Source: Janthinobacterium sp. (GTDB taxonomy: Bacteria > Pseudomonadota > Gammaproteobacteria > Burkholderiales > Burkholderiaceae_D). Taken from it: DNA of 64,000 bases. The stretch is from assembly GCF_009923995.1 (NCBI RefSeq), contig NZ_RFSK01000017.1, positions 1 to 64,000 on the forward strand. The letters run 5' to 3'. The notes under the pieces are model-generated. The model ran no database searches. It was given only the letters and a program-made list of their open reading frames with translations, and had not been told where the DNA came from. Numbering within the stretch: the stretch's first letter is position 1; each line of letters starts with the position of its first letter. Made by a program: the position numbers and the translations under genes. Positions 55,764 to 64,000 of the stretch are shown piece by piece.

Positions 55764-57146
55764 ATGATTGACATAATGGCAAGTGCAGCCGTGGCTGCGG
55801 ATGCAAATCAAACAGAGCAAGAGCATCACGATTCCTTGCAGGCGCATTTCCAGCCGAATATTTCGGCCGACGAGATCGAGCAGGTGTTTCACTTGAAGCG
55901 GGCGCAGCCTTTGCTGCAAGTGTTTACGGCCCTGTTCCACGGCGGCTTCGATGGCGTGCTGGTGCGCCTGCTGGTGCTGCGCGAACTGGCGTCCGATGCA
56001 GCGACCTCTGCCTACACGCGCGCCGATATCAACACCAAGCTGGCGTATCTGTTGCCGGAAAGCCTGGAAACGGTCTTGCTGCGCCTGCGCTCGAACCAGC
56101 TGCTGGCCTGGGATACGCAGCAGGGCGTGTACCGCGTCACGCCCATGGCACGCAACGTGCTGTCCGCCATCGACAGCCTGCTGGGCCTGGGCCAGACGGA
56201 AGACGAGGCGGAAATGGGCTTTTTGCTGTCGCAGGTGGCGGGGGCGCAAGCCGTCGGCGGCGTGTCGGTCGAGCAATTGCAACATCTGCTGGGGCGCCTG
56301 GTGGACTTGACGGAAGAGTTTTCCGACGCCATCGCCTCCGGTTCCGAATTCCGTCTGCGCACGGCGCAGGCGAAGTGGAATATGGCGTGCGACTGGGTGG
56401 AAAAGGGTTCCGAAATCCTCGTGGCGATCACGTCCGATGAAAACGCGGACAGCGCCACGCACAAGGCGGCGCAGGCCATCGGCCGGGCGCAGAGCAAATT
56501 GTTGAACATGCAAGGCATGTTTTCGCGGGCCCTGAACCAGATCGAGCGCCAGCGGGTCCACCTGGGCCAGTCCGGCCTGTCGACGACGGACATCAAGCGC
56601 TGGCTCCTGCAGCATGACGACCTGGCCAGCCTGGCCGAGGGCGCCATCGACCAGCCCGTCGTCCCCCTGTTCTCCACGCCGGCCGAGATGATCGACGTGG
56701 CCGAGACGGAACTGCTGTCCGAACGGGCGGCGGGCGTCACCAACACGGGCCTGCCCAGCGGCGAGGACGCGCCCACCACCATCAGCGACGGACCCGCCAT
56801 GCAGCTCGAACTCGATGACCTCCTGGCCCGCCTGTCGAATTTCGCCAGCCTGGGCAATTTCCCCAGCATCGGCGAAGAGGGGCCGAAGAGCGTACCGGTG
56901 CAGGATTCGCTGCTGCCGGCCAGCTTTGCCGTGGCCTCCTACCGCGCGTCCATGCTGCCGCTGCTGGGCGACGTGTCCGAAGCGAGCCTGCAAGGCTCGA
57001 CGGCCGAACTGGCCCGTCTGCCGATTACCTTTACACCGACCGACGAGATGGTCCAGTTGACCGACCCCCACGTGGCGGCCATGTCGATCGCCTCGCTTTC
57101 ACTGAATGTTTCACTTGATTTAGATAGCGGCACCGCCGATGAATGA
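55764..57146 (+). CDS. Kleisin-like subunit of an SMC complex (MukF/MksF/JetA-like)
   Basis: 460 residues (ATG at 55776 is an alternative). The N-terminal 130 residues look like winged-helix DNA/SMC-contact regions (FQPNISADEIEQVFHLKRAQPLLQVFTALFHGGFDGVLVRLLVLRELA; LESLETVLLRLRSNQLLAWDTQQGVYRVTPMARNVLSAIDSLLG). A long helical middle (EDEAEMGFLLSQVAGAQAV, LVDLTEEFSDAIASGSEFRLR) and an acidic, Ser/Thr-rich C-terminus follow. The pattern, the size and the operon with a smaller winged-helix protein and an SMC ATPase support a kleisin role. Its 3' end overlaps the next gene by 8 bp. It is not close enough to any named member for me to give a symbol. Confidence 0.75.
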   Translation: MIDIMASAAVAADANQTEQEHHDSLQAHFQPNISADEIEQVFHLKRAQPLLQVFTALFHGGFDGVLVRLLVLRELASDAATSAYTRADINTKLAYLLPESLETVLLRLRSNQLLAWDTQQGVYRVTPMARNVLSAIDSLLGLGQTEDEAEMGFLLSQVAGAQAVGGVSVEQLQHLLGRLVDLTEEFSDAIASGSEFRLRTAQAKWNMACDWVEKGSEILVAITSDENADSATHKAAQAIGRAQSKLLNMQGMFSRALNQIERQRVHLGQSGLSTTDIKRWLLQHDDLASLAEGAIDQPVVPLFSTPAEMIDVAETELLSERAAGVTNTGLPSGEDAPTTISDGPAMQLELDDLLARLSNFASLGNFPSIGEEGPKSVPVQDSLLPASFAVASYRASMLPLLGDVSEASLQGSTAELARLPITFTPTDEMVQLTDPHVAAMSIASLSLNVSLDLDSGTADE

Positions 57147-57876
57147 CGATTCCCAAATCCTGATTGCGCGCCTGCTCACGCATCAAACCCTGCGCCGCGA
57201 CGACAAGCTCGTCAAGCGCGTGCTGTCCGACGAGCTGTTCCGCGCCGAGATCGATGCGCGCCTGCTGGCCTGCGGCCTGAAACTGCTCGACAACGTGTAC
57301 GCCGACCATGTCACCCTGGCCCTGACGCGCACCATCGAGCCGAAGATCTTCGGCGCGCGCGATGTGTGGCAAAACAATAACTTCGGCCTGGCCCGCGATG
57401 GCGTGGCCCTGCTGGTGGTGCTGTGGGCGCAGATCATCCTGCCCAAGCGGGAACGCCAGGAAACCCACCAGCACGCGGACGATGACCAGAACGACATGTT
57501 CGGCACGGAAAAACCGCTGCCGCGCGCGGAAGACGCGTCCATGGGCATTTCCTACAAGGCGCTGCTGTCCGATTTCGGCGACAAGCTGGGCAAGAAGACG
57601 CGCATGGACATGAACCTGGGCACCCTGGCCAAGCTGGGCTTCATCGAGCGGCGCGGCGACGTGCTGCTGGAAGGCCCGCTGCTGGACCTGATGATGGATA
57701 CGGACGTGCTCAAGGAGCGTATCATCAACGGCGCCCTGGCCGACGTCTTCAAGCGCGCGCCGGCGCGCCTGGTCGTCGTCGGCGGCGACCCGCTGCTCGA
57801 CGCGGAAGTGGAAGCCGACCTGTCCGCCGACATCCTTGATGCGGGCGACGCGCCTGCGTCCGACCTTCCTCACTGA
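57139..57876 (+). CDS. MukE/MksE/JetB-like winged-helix subunit (DUF4194-like)
   Basis: 245 residues. The start (ILIARLLTHQTLRRDDKLVKRVLSDELFRAEIDARLLACGLKLLDNVYADHVTLAL) has the DUF4194-type pattern of a first helix, R-D-D, a docked helix and the GL-L-D strand. The middle (GVALLVVLWAQIILPKRERQE) is helical, and a second winged-helix part follows (MDMNLGTLAKLGFIERRGDVLLEGPLLDLMMDTDVLKERI). Such proteins bind the kleisin and the SMC heads. It overlaps the upstream gene by 8 bp and is 8 bp before the SMC gene. The C-terminus is short and acidic. Confidence in the class comes mainly from context. Confidence 0.75.
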   Translation: MNDDSQILIARLLTHQTLRRDDKLVKRVLSDELFRAEIDARLLACGLKLLDNVYADHVTLALTRTIEPKIFGARDVWQNNNFGLARDGVALLVVLWAQIILPKRERQETHQHADDDQNDMFGTEKPLPRAEDASMGISYKALLSDFGDKLGKKTRMDMNLGTLAKLGFIERRGDVLLEGPLLDLMMDTDVLKERIINGALADVFKRAPARLVVVGGDPLLDAEVEADLSADILDAGDAPASDLPH

Positions 57877-57884
57877 AAGCGCCC

Positions 57885-60716
57885 ATGTTTCATATCAAAT
57901 CACTTGAACTGGTGCACTGGGATTACTGGCAGCGCATCAAGAACATCCCGCTCGACGCGAAGATCATCACCATCGCGGGGCAGAACGGCTCGGGCAAGAC
58001 CACCTTGCTCGACGCCTTGCGCACCCTGTTCGGCCTCGACTGCTCGATGGGGCGCACGTATAAGCACTATGCGCGCCACTCGGGCCAGCAGACGGCCTGG
58101 CTGCGCGCCGTGGTCGACAACAAGAACGTGGGCAAGCAGCTGTCGAACCGCCCGTTCCGCAGTTCCGGCTTCTTCAGCGACGATGAAGTGACCCTGTTTT
58201 GCCAGATCCAGAAGAACGGCGGCGACTGGAAGCGCCAGTATCTGATGCGCCCAGGCAATGTGCAGATCGAGGACATCACGGACGCCAACGACTGGCTGGG
58301 CGTGGAAAACTACCGCAAGCGCCTGGCCAATGCGGGCCTGTCGCCCGCCATGTCGAAAGTGCTGGCGCTGGAGCAGGGCGAGACGGACAAACTGTGCGAA
58401 TACGCGCCGCGCCAATTGCTCGACCTCGTCTTCCAGGTATTCGGCGACAAGGAAGTGCTGGACGCCTACGACGAAGCCAAGCGCCACCAGCGCGACACGG
58501 AAGTGGAGCTGAAGCGCTTCGAGACGGAACTGGAAGCGTCGAAGACCAATCTGGAAGGCTTGCGCCTGCGCGTGGCCAACTATCACCAGTGGGAAGGGCT
58601 GCATAAAGAGCGCCGCAACCTGCTGGAAGAAGTGCTGCCCAGCCTGCAATACCACGAGGCGCGCGAAAAGGCGGCCATCGCCAGCCGGCAATTGCGCGAT
58701 GCGCGCAAGCCGATGGCGCAGGCGGACCAGCAACTGACGGACAAGCGCAATGCGCTGGCGGCGCAGGCCAAGTCCCTGTCCGACGCGCAGATGAACGAGA
58801 CCTTGCTGGAGCAGGAATCGATCGGCCTGCAGAGCCGTTTGTCCCTGATCAATGCCAAGCTGAAACCGCTGGACAGCCTGCTGGAGCAGAAGGACCGCCT
58901 GCACAAGCTGGCGGCGGACTCCGGCAGCGACATCGCCGAAGTGGCTGCCCAGCTGGAACAGAAGGAAGCGGAACTGCTGCGCCAGCGCCAGCAGCGCGAC
59001 GCCCTGTCGGCGCGCATCGCGGCCGAGCAGGCAACCATTGCCGCGCTGCAAGGCAAGACGGCCATGCCGGAGCCGGAGAATGTGCGCGGCATGCGCCGCG
59101 CCCTGCGCGACGCGGGGATTTCCCACGCCATGCTGTCCGATATCGTCGAAGTGACGGACAGCCGCTGGCAAGGCGCCGTCGAAGGCGTGCTGGGCGGCTA
59201 TGCTTCGGTGGTGTTGCTGGACAAGGCCAAGGATGCGGCCGCCGCCTACCGTTTGGCGGAAAAGGAACGCTATCGCCACTTCATCGTGCCCGACCTCGTC
59301 ACGGCACCTAGCGCGAAAGATGAAAGCCTGCTGGCCGTGGTGAAATTTTCCGCGCCCGTGCCCAGCTGGCTGATCGAGCAGCTGTCGCGCATTGCCCGCG
59401 TCGATTCCGTCGAAGCGGGTTTCAAGCTGGGCAACCACGAAGAGTGGATCACGCCCGAGGCGTATCACCGCGAGCGCCGCGGCGGCCGCTCCCTGTTCGT
59501 GGAAGCGTCGCGCTACCGCTTCGGCCAGGCTGGCCGCAGCGGCCGCCTGGAAGCGCTGCTGCGCTCCCTGCCGGGCCTGGAAGGCCAGGAAGACACGCTG
59601 ACCCTGGTCATTTCGAAACTGGCGGGGGAAGTGGGCGCCCTGAAAGCGCGCATCGCCGGCGTCGACGCGGCCAAGGAACTCAGTGCGCGCCAGGAAGAAT
59701 TCGCCGAAGCGCTGCGCAATTCGAAACCGCTCAAGGAAGAGCGCCTGGAAGTGGGCGGCCGCCTGGGCGAGCTGCAGAACCTGACGAAGAACGCCACCGT
59801 GGCGCGCACTCGCGCCGATACCGTGTGGCAAAACGCGCGCCTGGCCCTGTCCGAGGCGGAAGCGGGCGCGCGCCTGGGCTACAAGAAACAGATTGAACAG
59901 CGCGCCGAGCATGCGCGCGCCCTGCTGGCCCTGCGCCACGCGTGGCGCCATTTGCCGAAGAGCTGGCGCCGGCCGGGCCGACGCGCGGCGCTTGTCGCCG
60001 AGCACCAGAACGCGCACCAGGTCGACCTGCGCGTGGCCAGCCTGCAAAACAGCCTGGCGCGCGACGACTGGGAACTGGACGCCACCGTCATCGACCAACA
60101 CCACCGCCTGTCGGACCAGCTGCACGGCCGCCAGTCGGAAACGGACGAGCGCCGCTACCAGAACAACCGCGCCATCGAAGCGACGGGCAATGCCCGCGGC
60201 GCCTACATGGAGCGCTTGCGCTACACCATCAAGACCTACAGCAAGAACATCAAGGAACTGGGCGAGCTGGCCGGCATCGAAGTGCATGCCGACCCCGTGC
60301 GCCTGGAAAACGACGACGTGCAGCTGTCGCAGGCGGGCCTGCACGTGCGCTTCAAGTTCGACGGCAAGGGCGTCATCGGCATGAACGATGGCGAAGCGTC
60401 GGGCGGCCAGCAGGTGATGAAGTCGCTGGTGCTGCTGATCGGCCTGCTGAAATCGGAAGACGGTTCCGGCGGCTTCGTCTTCATCGACGAACCGTTTGCC
60501 CACCTCGACATCCGCAACATCCAGCTGGTGGGAGAATTCCTGAAAAACACGGAAGCGCAGTACCTGATGACGACGCCGTTGACGCACAACACGGATGTCT
60601 ACGATCCATCGGAACTGACTTTGATCACGAGCAAGAAAAAGAAGGATACGCAATGGGCGCAACCGATCTTCGTGCTGCAGCGGCGCATCGAACCCGTGCC
60701 GGGCAAGGCGGCGTGA
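57885..60716 (+). CDS. SMC-like ATPase of a MukB/MksB/JetC-type complex
   Basis: 943 residues. Walker A is GQNGSGKT (32-39); the ABC signature is SGGQQ (839-843, in GEASGGQQVMKSLVLLIGLLK); Walker B is FVFIDEPFAHLD with D868-E869. Between them are two coiled-coil arms and a hinge-like centre (about 400-560) with SDIVEVTDSRWQGAVEGVLGGYASVVLLDKAKDAAAAYRLAE, a pattern resembling the hinge of Wadjet/MukB-like proteins. The arms are short compared with MukB (about 1,480 residues). Residues about 686-701 (AWRHLPKSWRRPGRR) look out of frame and may reflect two compensating indels. The next gene starts on the last base. Confidence 0.88.
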   Translation: MFHIKSLELVHWDYWQRIKNIPLDAKIITIAGQNGSGKTTLLDALRTLFGLDCSMGRTYKHYARHSGQQTAWLRAVVDNKNVGKQLSNRPFRSSGFFSDDEVTLFCQIQKNGGDWKRQYLMRPGNVQIEDITDANDWLGVENYRKRLANAGLSPAMSKVLALEQGETDKLCEYAPRQLLDLVFQVFGDKEVLDAYDEAKRHQRDTEVELKRFETELEASKTNLEGLRLRVANYHQWEGLHKERRNLLEEVLPSLQYHEAREKAAIASRQLRDARKPMAQADQQLTDKRNALAAQAKSLSDAQMNETLLEQESIGLQSRLSLINAKLKPLDSLLEQKDRLHKLAADSGSDIAEVAAQLEQKEAELLRQRQQRDALSARIAAEQATIAALQGKTAMPEPENVRGMRRALRDAGISHAMLSDIVEVTDSRWQGAVEGVLGGYASVVLLDKAKDAAAAYRLAEKERYRHFIVPDLVTAPSAKDESLLAVVKFSAPVPSWLIEQLSRIARVDSVEAGFKLGNHEEWITPEAYHRERRGGRSLFVEASRYRFGQAGRSGRLEALLRSLPGLEGQEDTLTLVISKLAGEVGALKARIAGVDAAKELSARQEEFAEALRNSKPLKEERLEVGGRLGELQNLTKNATVARTRADTVWQNARLALSEAEAGARLGYKKQIEQRAEHARALLALRHAWRHLPKSWRRPGRRAALVAEHQNAHQVDLRVASLQNSLARDDWELDATVIDQHHRLSDQLHGRQSETDERRYQNNRAIEATGNARGAYMERLRYTIKTYSKNIKELGELAGIEVHADPVRLENDDVQLSQAGLHVRFKFDGKGVIGMNDGEASGGQQVMKSLVLLIGLLKSEDGSGGFVFIDEPFAHLDIRNIQLVGEFLKNTEAQYLMTTPLTHNTDVYDPSELTLITSKKKKDTQWAQPIFVLQRRIEPVPGKAA

Positions 60717-61726
60717 TGACCGCGCGCCGTGTGCTGGCATCGGCCGCGCTGGCGCTGGCCATGGCGCATGCGGCGCCGGCTGTCGCCAACGACGGCATCG
60801 GCGCCGTGGGCGCGGGCGGCATCCTGTTCGGCAAGACGGATGCCGTGGCCATGAAAAAGGAAGTGCTCAGCGTGAGCGCGGAATTGATCAAGGTCGAGTA
60901 CGAGTTCCTCAACGAGTCGAAAACGGACGTGGAAGAGACGATCTTCTTCCCCCTGCCCGAATACGCGGCCGGCTACCATGGCTCGCCCACGTATTACGGC
61001 CAGCCGCAGCAGTTTTCCGTCGACGTGGATGGCAAGCGCAAGGCCTACCAGACGACGTTTGTCGCCAAGCTCGACGCCAAAGATGTGACGGCCCGGCTGC
61101 GCCAGCTGGGCCTGTCCGACGCGCAGATCGCATATTTCCCCTCGCACACGCCGTTCGACAAGAAGGTGGCGCCGCTGACGGCCGCGCAGCAGAAAACCAT
61201 GATCGCCGAGGGCTTGCTGGCCCAGCTCTACGACGAGGAATGGGTGCCGGCCTGGACAGTCAAAGTCCTCTACCTGTGGCAGCAGAAATTCCCCGCCGGC
61301 AAGGTCGTGCGCGTGCGCCATCAATATGCGCCATTCGTCGCGGCCGGCCCGGGCGCCTCCTACCTGGGCGACGGCAACGAGTTTGAAAAGAAATACTGCG
61401 GCGACAAGGCTTTCTACAAGACGTGGAACCGCCTGGCGGCCCGGCAGGGCGAGGGCGGCTTCGTCAATGCCGTGTGGGTGTCGTACATTTTGACGACGGG
61501 CAATACCTGGAAGAATGGCATCGAGGATTTCACCTTGAACCTGGTCAAGGGCAAACCGGACGAGCTCATCAGCCTGTGCTTCCCCGGCACCTTTACCAAG
61601 ATCAACCCCACCACCTTGCAAGTCAAGCTGCGCAACTTCCATCCCAAACAGGATCTGGACGTGTACTTCGGCAATGTCGAAGGCATGGTCGCCCACGACG
61701 GCGTGGCGCCACAGATCCAGCCATAG
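60716..61726 (+). CDS. DUF4424 domain exported protein
   Basis: 336 residues. The ATG overlaps the SMC stop by one base. A signal peptide (VLASAALALAMAHAAPAVA) is followed by the DUF4424 pattern: NDGIGAVGAGGILFGKTDAVAMKKEVLSVS, IKVEYEFLNESKTDVEETIFFPLPEY, VAPLTAAQQKTMIAEGLL, WTVKVLYLWQQKFPAGKVVRVRHQYAPFVA, WKNGIEDFTLNLVKGKPDELISLCFPG. Members are exported and of unknown function. The overlap with the SMC gene is a coupling signal, but the exported location makes a shared function with the SMC complex unlikely. Confidence 0.85.
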   Translation: MTARRVLASAALALAMAHAAPAVANDGIGAVGAGGILFGKTDAVAMKKEVLSVSAELIKVEYEFLNESKTDVEETIFFPLPEYAAGYHGSPTYYGQPQQFSVDVDGKRKAYQTTFVAKLDAKDVTARLRQLGLSDAQIAYFPSHTPFDKKVAPLTAAQQKTMIAEGLLAQLYDEEWVPAWTVKVLYLWQQKFPAGKVVRVRHQYAPFVAAGPGASYLGDGNEFEKKYCGDKAFYKTWNRLAARQGEGGFVNAVWVSYILTTGNTWKNGIEDFTLNLVKGKPDELISLCFPGTFTKINPTTLQVKLRNFHPKQDLDVYFGNVEGMVAHDGVAPQIQP

Positions 61727-61730
61727 CGGC

Positions 61731-62312
61731 ATGGACACGCAGGAGCTGCTTGCCGCGCGCTTGCGGGCCATCGCCCGCGCCACGCCATGGTGCATGCAGG
61801 CCCTGCAGGCCGTGGCGCAGCTGGGCTTGCCCCACTGCTGCATCGGCGCGGGCGCCGTGCGCCAGCTCGTGTGGGATGCCCTGCATGGTGTCGCACACCC
61901 CTCGGCGCCAGGCGACATCGACGTGGCCTATTTCGATGCGGCCGATTTGCAGCCGCAGCGCGAAGCGCAACTGCGCCAGCGCCTGGAAGCCTTGCTGCCC
62001 GGCGTGCCGTGGGAGGTGTGCAACCAGGCCCGGGTGCACCTGTGGTTTGAAGGCCATTTCGGCTATGCCGTGCCGCCCCTGCGGTCGCTGGACGAGGCCA
62101 TCGCTTCCTGGCCCGAGTTTGCCACGGCCGTCGGCATCCACCTGCAGCCCGGTGGCGGCATCGGCATCCTCGCCCCGCACGGCCTCGATGACCTGTTCAA
62201 TATGGTGATCCGGCGCAACCCGGCACGCATCAGTGCGGACGGCTATGCGCAGCGCCTGGCCAGCAAGGACTACGCGGCGCGCTGGCCGCGCGTCACCATC
62301 TTTCCTGAGTAA
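61731..62312 (+). CDS. Nucleotidyltransferase-like family protein
   Basis: 193 residues from the ATG at 61731. It resembles the YjgR/DUF925-type nucleotidyltransferase group: CCIGAGAVRQLVWDALHGVAHPSAPGDIDVAYFDAADLQPQREAQLRQRLEALLPGVPWEVCNQARVHLWFEGHFGYAVPPLRSLDEAIASWPEFATAVGI, with the G-x-G (here GAGA), the D-I-D-V acidic pair and the NQARVH motif. The catalytic DxD carboxylates are at D63 and D65 (GDIDVAYFD). The biochemical role is unknown. It follows the DUF4424 gene after 4 bp and is probably translated from the same message. Confidence 0.85.
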   Translation: MDTQELLAARLRAIARATPWCMQALQAVAQLGLPHCCIGAGAVRQLVWDALHGVAHPSAPGDIDVAYFDAADLQPQREAQLRQRLEALLPGVPWEVCNQARVHLWFEGHFGYAVPPLRSLDEAIASWPEFATAVGIHLQPGGGIGILAPHGLDDLFNMVIRRNPARISADGYAQRLASKDYAARWPRVTIFPE

Positions 62313-62402
62313 ATAATGGTGTAAAACATAATTAAATGCACTGTGGATATATTTTTCCTATAATTGCCAATTATCCAATAGTGCTCTCCGCCTCCTGATC
62401 CC

Positions 62403-63212
62403 ATGTTCTTTCCGCTTTCCCTGTCCGTGCGCCGCATCGGCCGCCTGCTCTGCCTTTCCACTGCTTTCGCCGCGCCCGCCGCCTGGGCCGACAGTTATGA
62501 CGATTTCCAGCAAGCCAGTGCGCGCCTGGAAGTGCTGCAAGCCCAGGCGACGCCGAAGGGCGGCCTGCCGCGCCTGGGCGACCCGGGCGTGGCGGCGCTG
62601 TTTGCCCATATCGCCGATGGCCCGCGCCTGTTCCAGGCGCCTGTCGCCGCGCTGCAGGACGTGAACCAGAGCGTGGCCGTGTGCGAAAAGGCCATGCGTT
62701 TGGGAAAAACATACTATGCGTTTGGCATGGAATGGCCGTTGCCGCTGTCCGGCGCCGAGCTGCAGCAGGCGCGCACGGCGCAGGTGATGCAGAACCTGGC
62801 CAATTATGGCGATGAGATGAGTACCTTGTTTGCTTTCAGCATGCATTGCCATGCGCACCTGATCGGCTTGATGGAGCAGGAATTCAGCGCCCAGCCGGCG
62901 GATGCGGTGAGCGGGACCGAGCGTCTGCGCGCGCGGGCGTTCAGCAAGAATACGGGCGTCGCTTACGCCGGTGTGGTGCAGTTCGTGCAGGTACCGTTCT
63001 GGAGCGTGGCGCAAAAGAAAGTCATGCTGGAGGCGGCGGCGCGGCACGCCACGGCGCATGCGGGCCTGATGGCGCCGCCCCAGCGCGAACGCCTGCTGGC
63101 CAGTCTTGCCGGCGCGGACCAGGATCTCGATCCTGCCCTGGCGCCGGCGCTGGCGACGATACGCGCGGCGCTGGCCGTGACGACGTGCACGGGCCTGTGC
63201 CAGTACTACTGA
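62403..63212 (+). CDS. Exported protein of unknown function
   Basis: 269 residues. A signal peptide with a basic start is visible (LSVRRIGRLLCLSTAFAAPAAWA). The mature part is helical, with no domain I recognise. Features include an N-terminal SYDDFQQASARLEVLQAQATPKGGLPRLGDPGVAALFAHIADGPRLF, a segment with two Cys/His-rich sites (SMHCHAHLIGLMEQEF) and a C-terminal pair of Cys in TTCTGLCQYY. The AT-rich stretch before the ATG (62,313-62,400) is a likely promoter. It stands alone on its strand. The three cysteines in the mature part and the HCHAH cluster could bind a metal, which is speculation. Confidence 0.75.
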   Translation: MFFPLSLSVRRIGRLLCLSTAFAAPAAWADSYDDFQQASARLEVLQAQATPKGGLPRLGDPGVAALFAHIADGPRLFQAPVAALQDVNQSVAVCEKAMRLGKTYYAFGMEWPLPLSGAELQQARTAQVMQNLANYGDEMSTLFAFSMHCHAHLIGLMEQEFSAQPADAVSGTERLRARAFSKNTGVAYAGVVQFVQVPFWSVAQKKVMLEAAARHATAHAGLMAPPQRERLLASLAGADQDLDPALAPALATIRAALAVTTCTGLCQYY

Positions 63213-63218
63213 GGTGGA

Positions 63219-63737
63219 TTACTCGGGTGCCTGCAAGGGTTTGTTGCGCTGGCGCCAGCGCAGCAGGCCCCAGGCGTACACGCTGTAGTAGCCGATGACG
63301 AGGCCGTAGGCGGCCATGGTCAGCGCGCTCTGGCCGAATGGCGGCGGCGGCACGGGTACGTCCAGGCGCGTGTTCAGGTAGATTTCCATGCCGCGGTACA
63401 GCAGCCTGGCGATGAACAGCATGGTGATGGCCAGGCCCAGGTAGCGGTGCTGGGTAAAGAAGAAATCCTTGCCGACCTGTTCGAAGCGTGTCAGCTTCAG
63501 GCCCAGCACGCCCAGCCAGCCGCCCGCCAGCGCCGCCGCGCCCAGGCTGGACAGGGGCAGCAGCTCGAATTTCGTCGTCGTCGCGAGGAACAGCAGCAGC
63601 ACGGGAAAGCCGATGGCCACCGTCCAGTGGCGCCACGGCTGCGATTTCTGGCGCGCCACCAGTTTCTTCAGGCGCGAATAGATGCGCCAGACCAGCAGCG
63701 GGACCAGGAACAGCAGGGCGAGGGTGGTGGTTTCCAT
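63219..63737 (-). CDS. DUF1453/CcdC-like inner-membrane protein
   Basis: 172 residues from the ATG at 63737; the frame is open to 63827, but that extension lacks a signal. Four hydrophobic segments alternate with basic loops: TTLALLFLVPLLVWRIYSRLKKLVARQKSQPWRHWTVAIGFPVLLLFLATTT, SSLGAAALAGGWLGVLGLKLTRFEQ, GKDFFFTQHRYLGLAITMLFIARLLYRGMEIYLN and ALTMAAYGLVIGYYSVYAWGLLRWRQ. The LGLKLTRFE segment followed by FFFTQHRYLGLAI recalls the DUF1453/CcdC-like family. The function is unknown. It converges with the preceding gene, whose stop is 6 bp away. Confidence 0.75.
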   Translation of the reverse strand: METTTLALLFLVPLLVWRIYSRLKKLVARQKSQPWRHWTVAIGFPVLLLFLATTTKFELLPLSSLGAAALAGGWLGVLGLKLTRFEQVGKDFFFTQHRYLGLAITMLFIARLLYRGMEIYLNTRLDVPVPPPPFGQSALTMAAYGLVIGYYSVYAWGLLRWRQRNKPLQAPE

Positions 63738-63924
63738 GTAGGCATTCGGGGACGGGGAAAACAGCGATTGTAAGCCAGATGGGGAGCGAGGGCGTAGGGG
63801 GCGATGGCGAAAGTTGCTTATTGACATTTACATGGCATGAAAGCACTATGCCCTGTCACAAAGTCCCGCCACGAGCGGCACGGTACGCTTCGCCACTGTC
63901 TTTCATCCACCTTTCTGGAGTGCC

Positions 63925-64000
63925 ATGTCTACACGTTTCCCCCTGTTGCCCATCACTGTCGGTCTGATGGCGTCGTCGTCCCTGGCCATGGCGCAAGATG
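63925..64000 (+). CDS. Start of an exported protein, cut by the window edge
   Basis: Only 25 residues are visible: MSTRFPLLPITVGLMASSSL, then AMAQD. This is a signal peptide with an AMA-QD cleavage site. CTGGAG stands 6 bases before the ATG. The protein cannot be identified; porins and receptors commonly start this way. The 63,738-63,924 gap upstream includes a likely promoter but no gene I can support. Confidence 0.7.
   Translation, partial: MSTRFPLLPITVGLMASSSLAMAQD

Noticed and set aside
60716-61726. DUF4424 gene as the missing JetD of a Wadjet system
   Set aside because: It has a signal peptide and no toprim-like acidic motifs; overlap with the SMC gene is the only link.
1-64000. CRISPR arrays, tRNA/rRNA genes, insertion sequences, prophage
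   Set aside because: I saw no regularly spaced repeats, no cloverleaf-type gene and no transposase, integrase or phage structural protein in any frame.

Overview
The window is chromosomal DNA, roughly 64% GC by eye, from a betaproteobacterium. It most resembles an Oxalobacteraceae member close to Janthinobacterium. This rests on the ubiJ-ubiB / FmdB / DUF502 / aspS / nudB block, the style of the encoded proteins, a PhaM-type polyhydroxyalkanoate granule protein and a PEP-CTERM protein. The genus is an inference. I see no rRNA, tRNA, CRISPR array, insertion sequence or prophage.

Layout. 1-10,100 is a housekeeping block: the tail of a Tim44-like protein, ubiquinone genes ubiJ-ubiB, a methyltransferase, an FmdB zinc ribbon, a DUF502 membrane protein, aspS, nudB, two tandem small membrane paralogues, an EEP-family phosphatase, a clsB-like cardiolipin synthase and an Hsp15-like S4 protein. 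10,200-17,900 is a fatty-acid beta-oxidation cluster behind a TetR regulator. 17,900-23,400 holds a TetR/RibD-like divergent pair with a near-perfect operator, two paralogous metallophosphoesterases, a subclass B3 metallo-beta-lactamase-like protein with Glu at the first zinc-ligand position, and rtcB behind an elaborate structured leader. 23,400-32,300 is accessory metabolism and transport: LysR/pirin, an isochorismatase-like hydrolase, a periplasmic binding protein, a PEP-CTERM protein, PnuC, a TonB-dependent receptor and a REC-AraC regulator. 32,680-37,600 is a compact spore-coat-U (Csu-like, archaic) chaperone-usher pilus operon that meets a tiny pilin-like gene tail to tail. 37,800-45,100 holds an HxlR regulator, a CHRD lipoprotein, an AEC transporter, PaiB, OsmC, a MocR regulator, tag and an MnmC-like gene with a shortened methyltransferase half.

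45,270-49,816 is a sulfur-compartment locus: rhodanese, serine O-acetyltransferase, a small XRE protein, a family 2A encapsulin shell and its cysteine desulfurase cargo with a long disordered targeting extension. The same 12-base motif lies upstream of both the rhodanese and the shell gene. 49,988-52,449 is a soluble histidine kinase with a REC-TPR response regulator. 52,514-55,484 contains a small protein, phaM and two DUF3108 genes, the first broken by a frameshift. 55,764-60,716 encodes a three-subunit SMC complex (kleisin-like, winged-helix-like, 943-residue SMC) of the MukBEF/MksBEF/Wadjet type, with no JetD nuclease beside it. The window ends with a DUF4424 protein, a nucleotidyltransferase-like protein, an unknown exported protein, a DUF1453-like membrane protein and the signal peptide of a cut-off gene.

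The strongest candidates for something new are the SMC trio, the rtcB leader RNA, the encapsulin locus with its shared motif, and the B3 enzyme with the altered active site.
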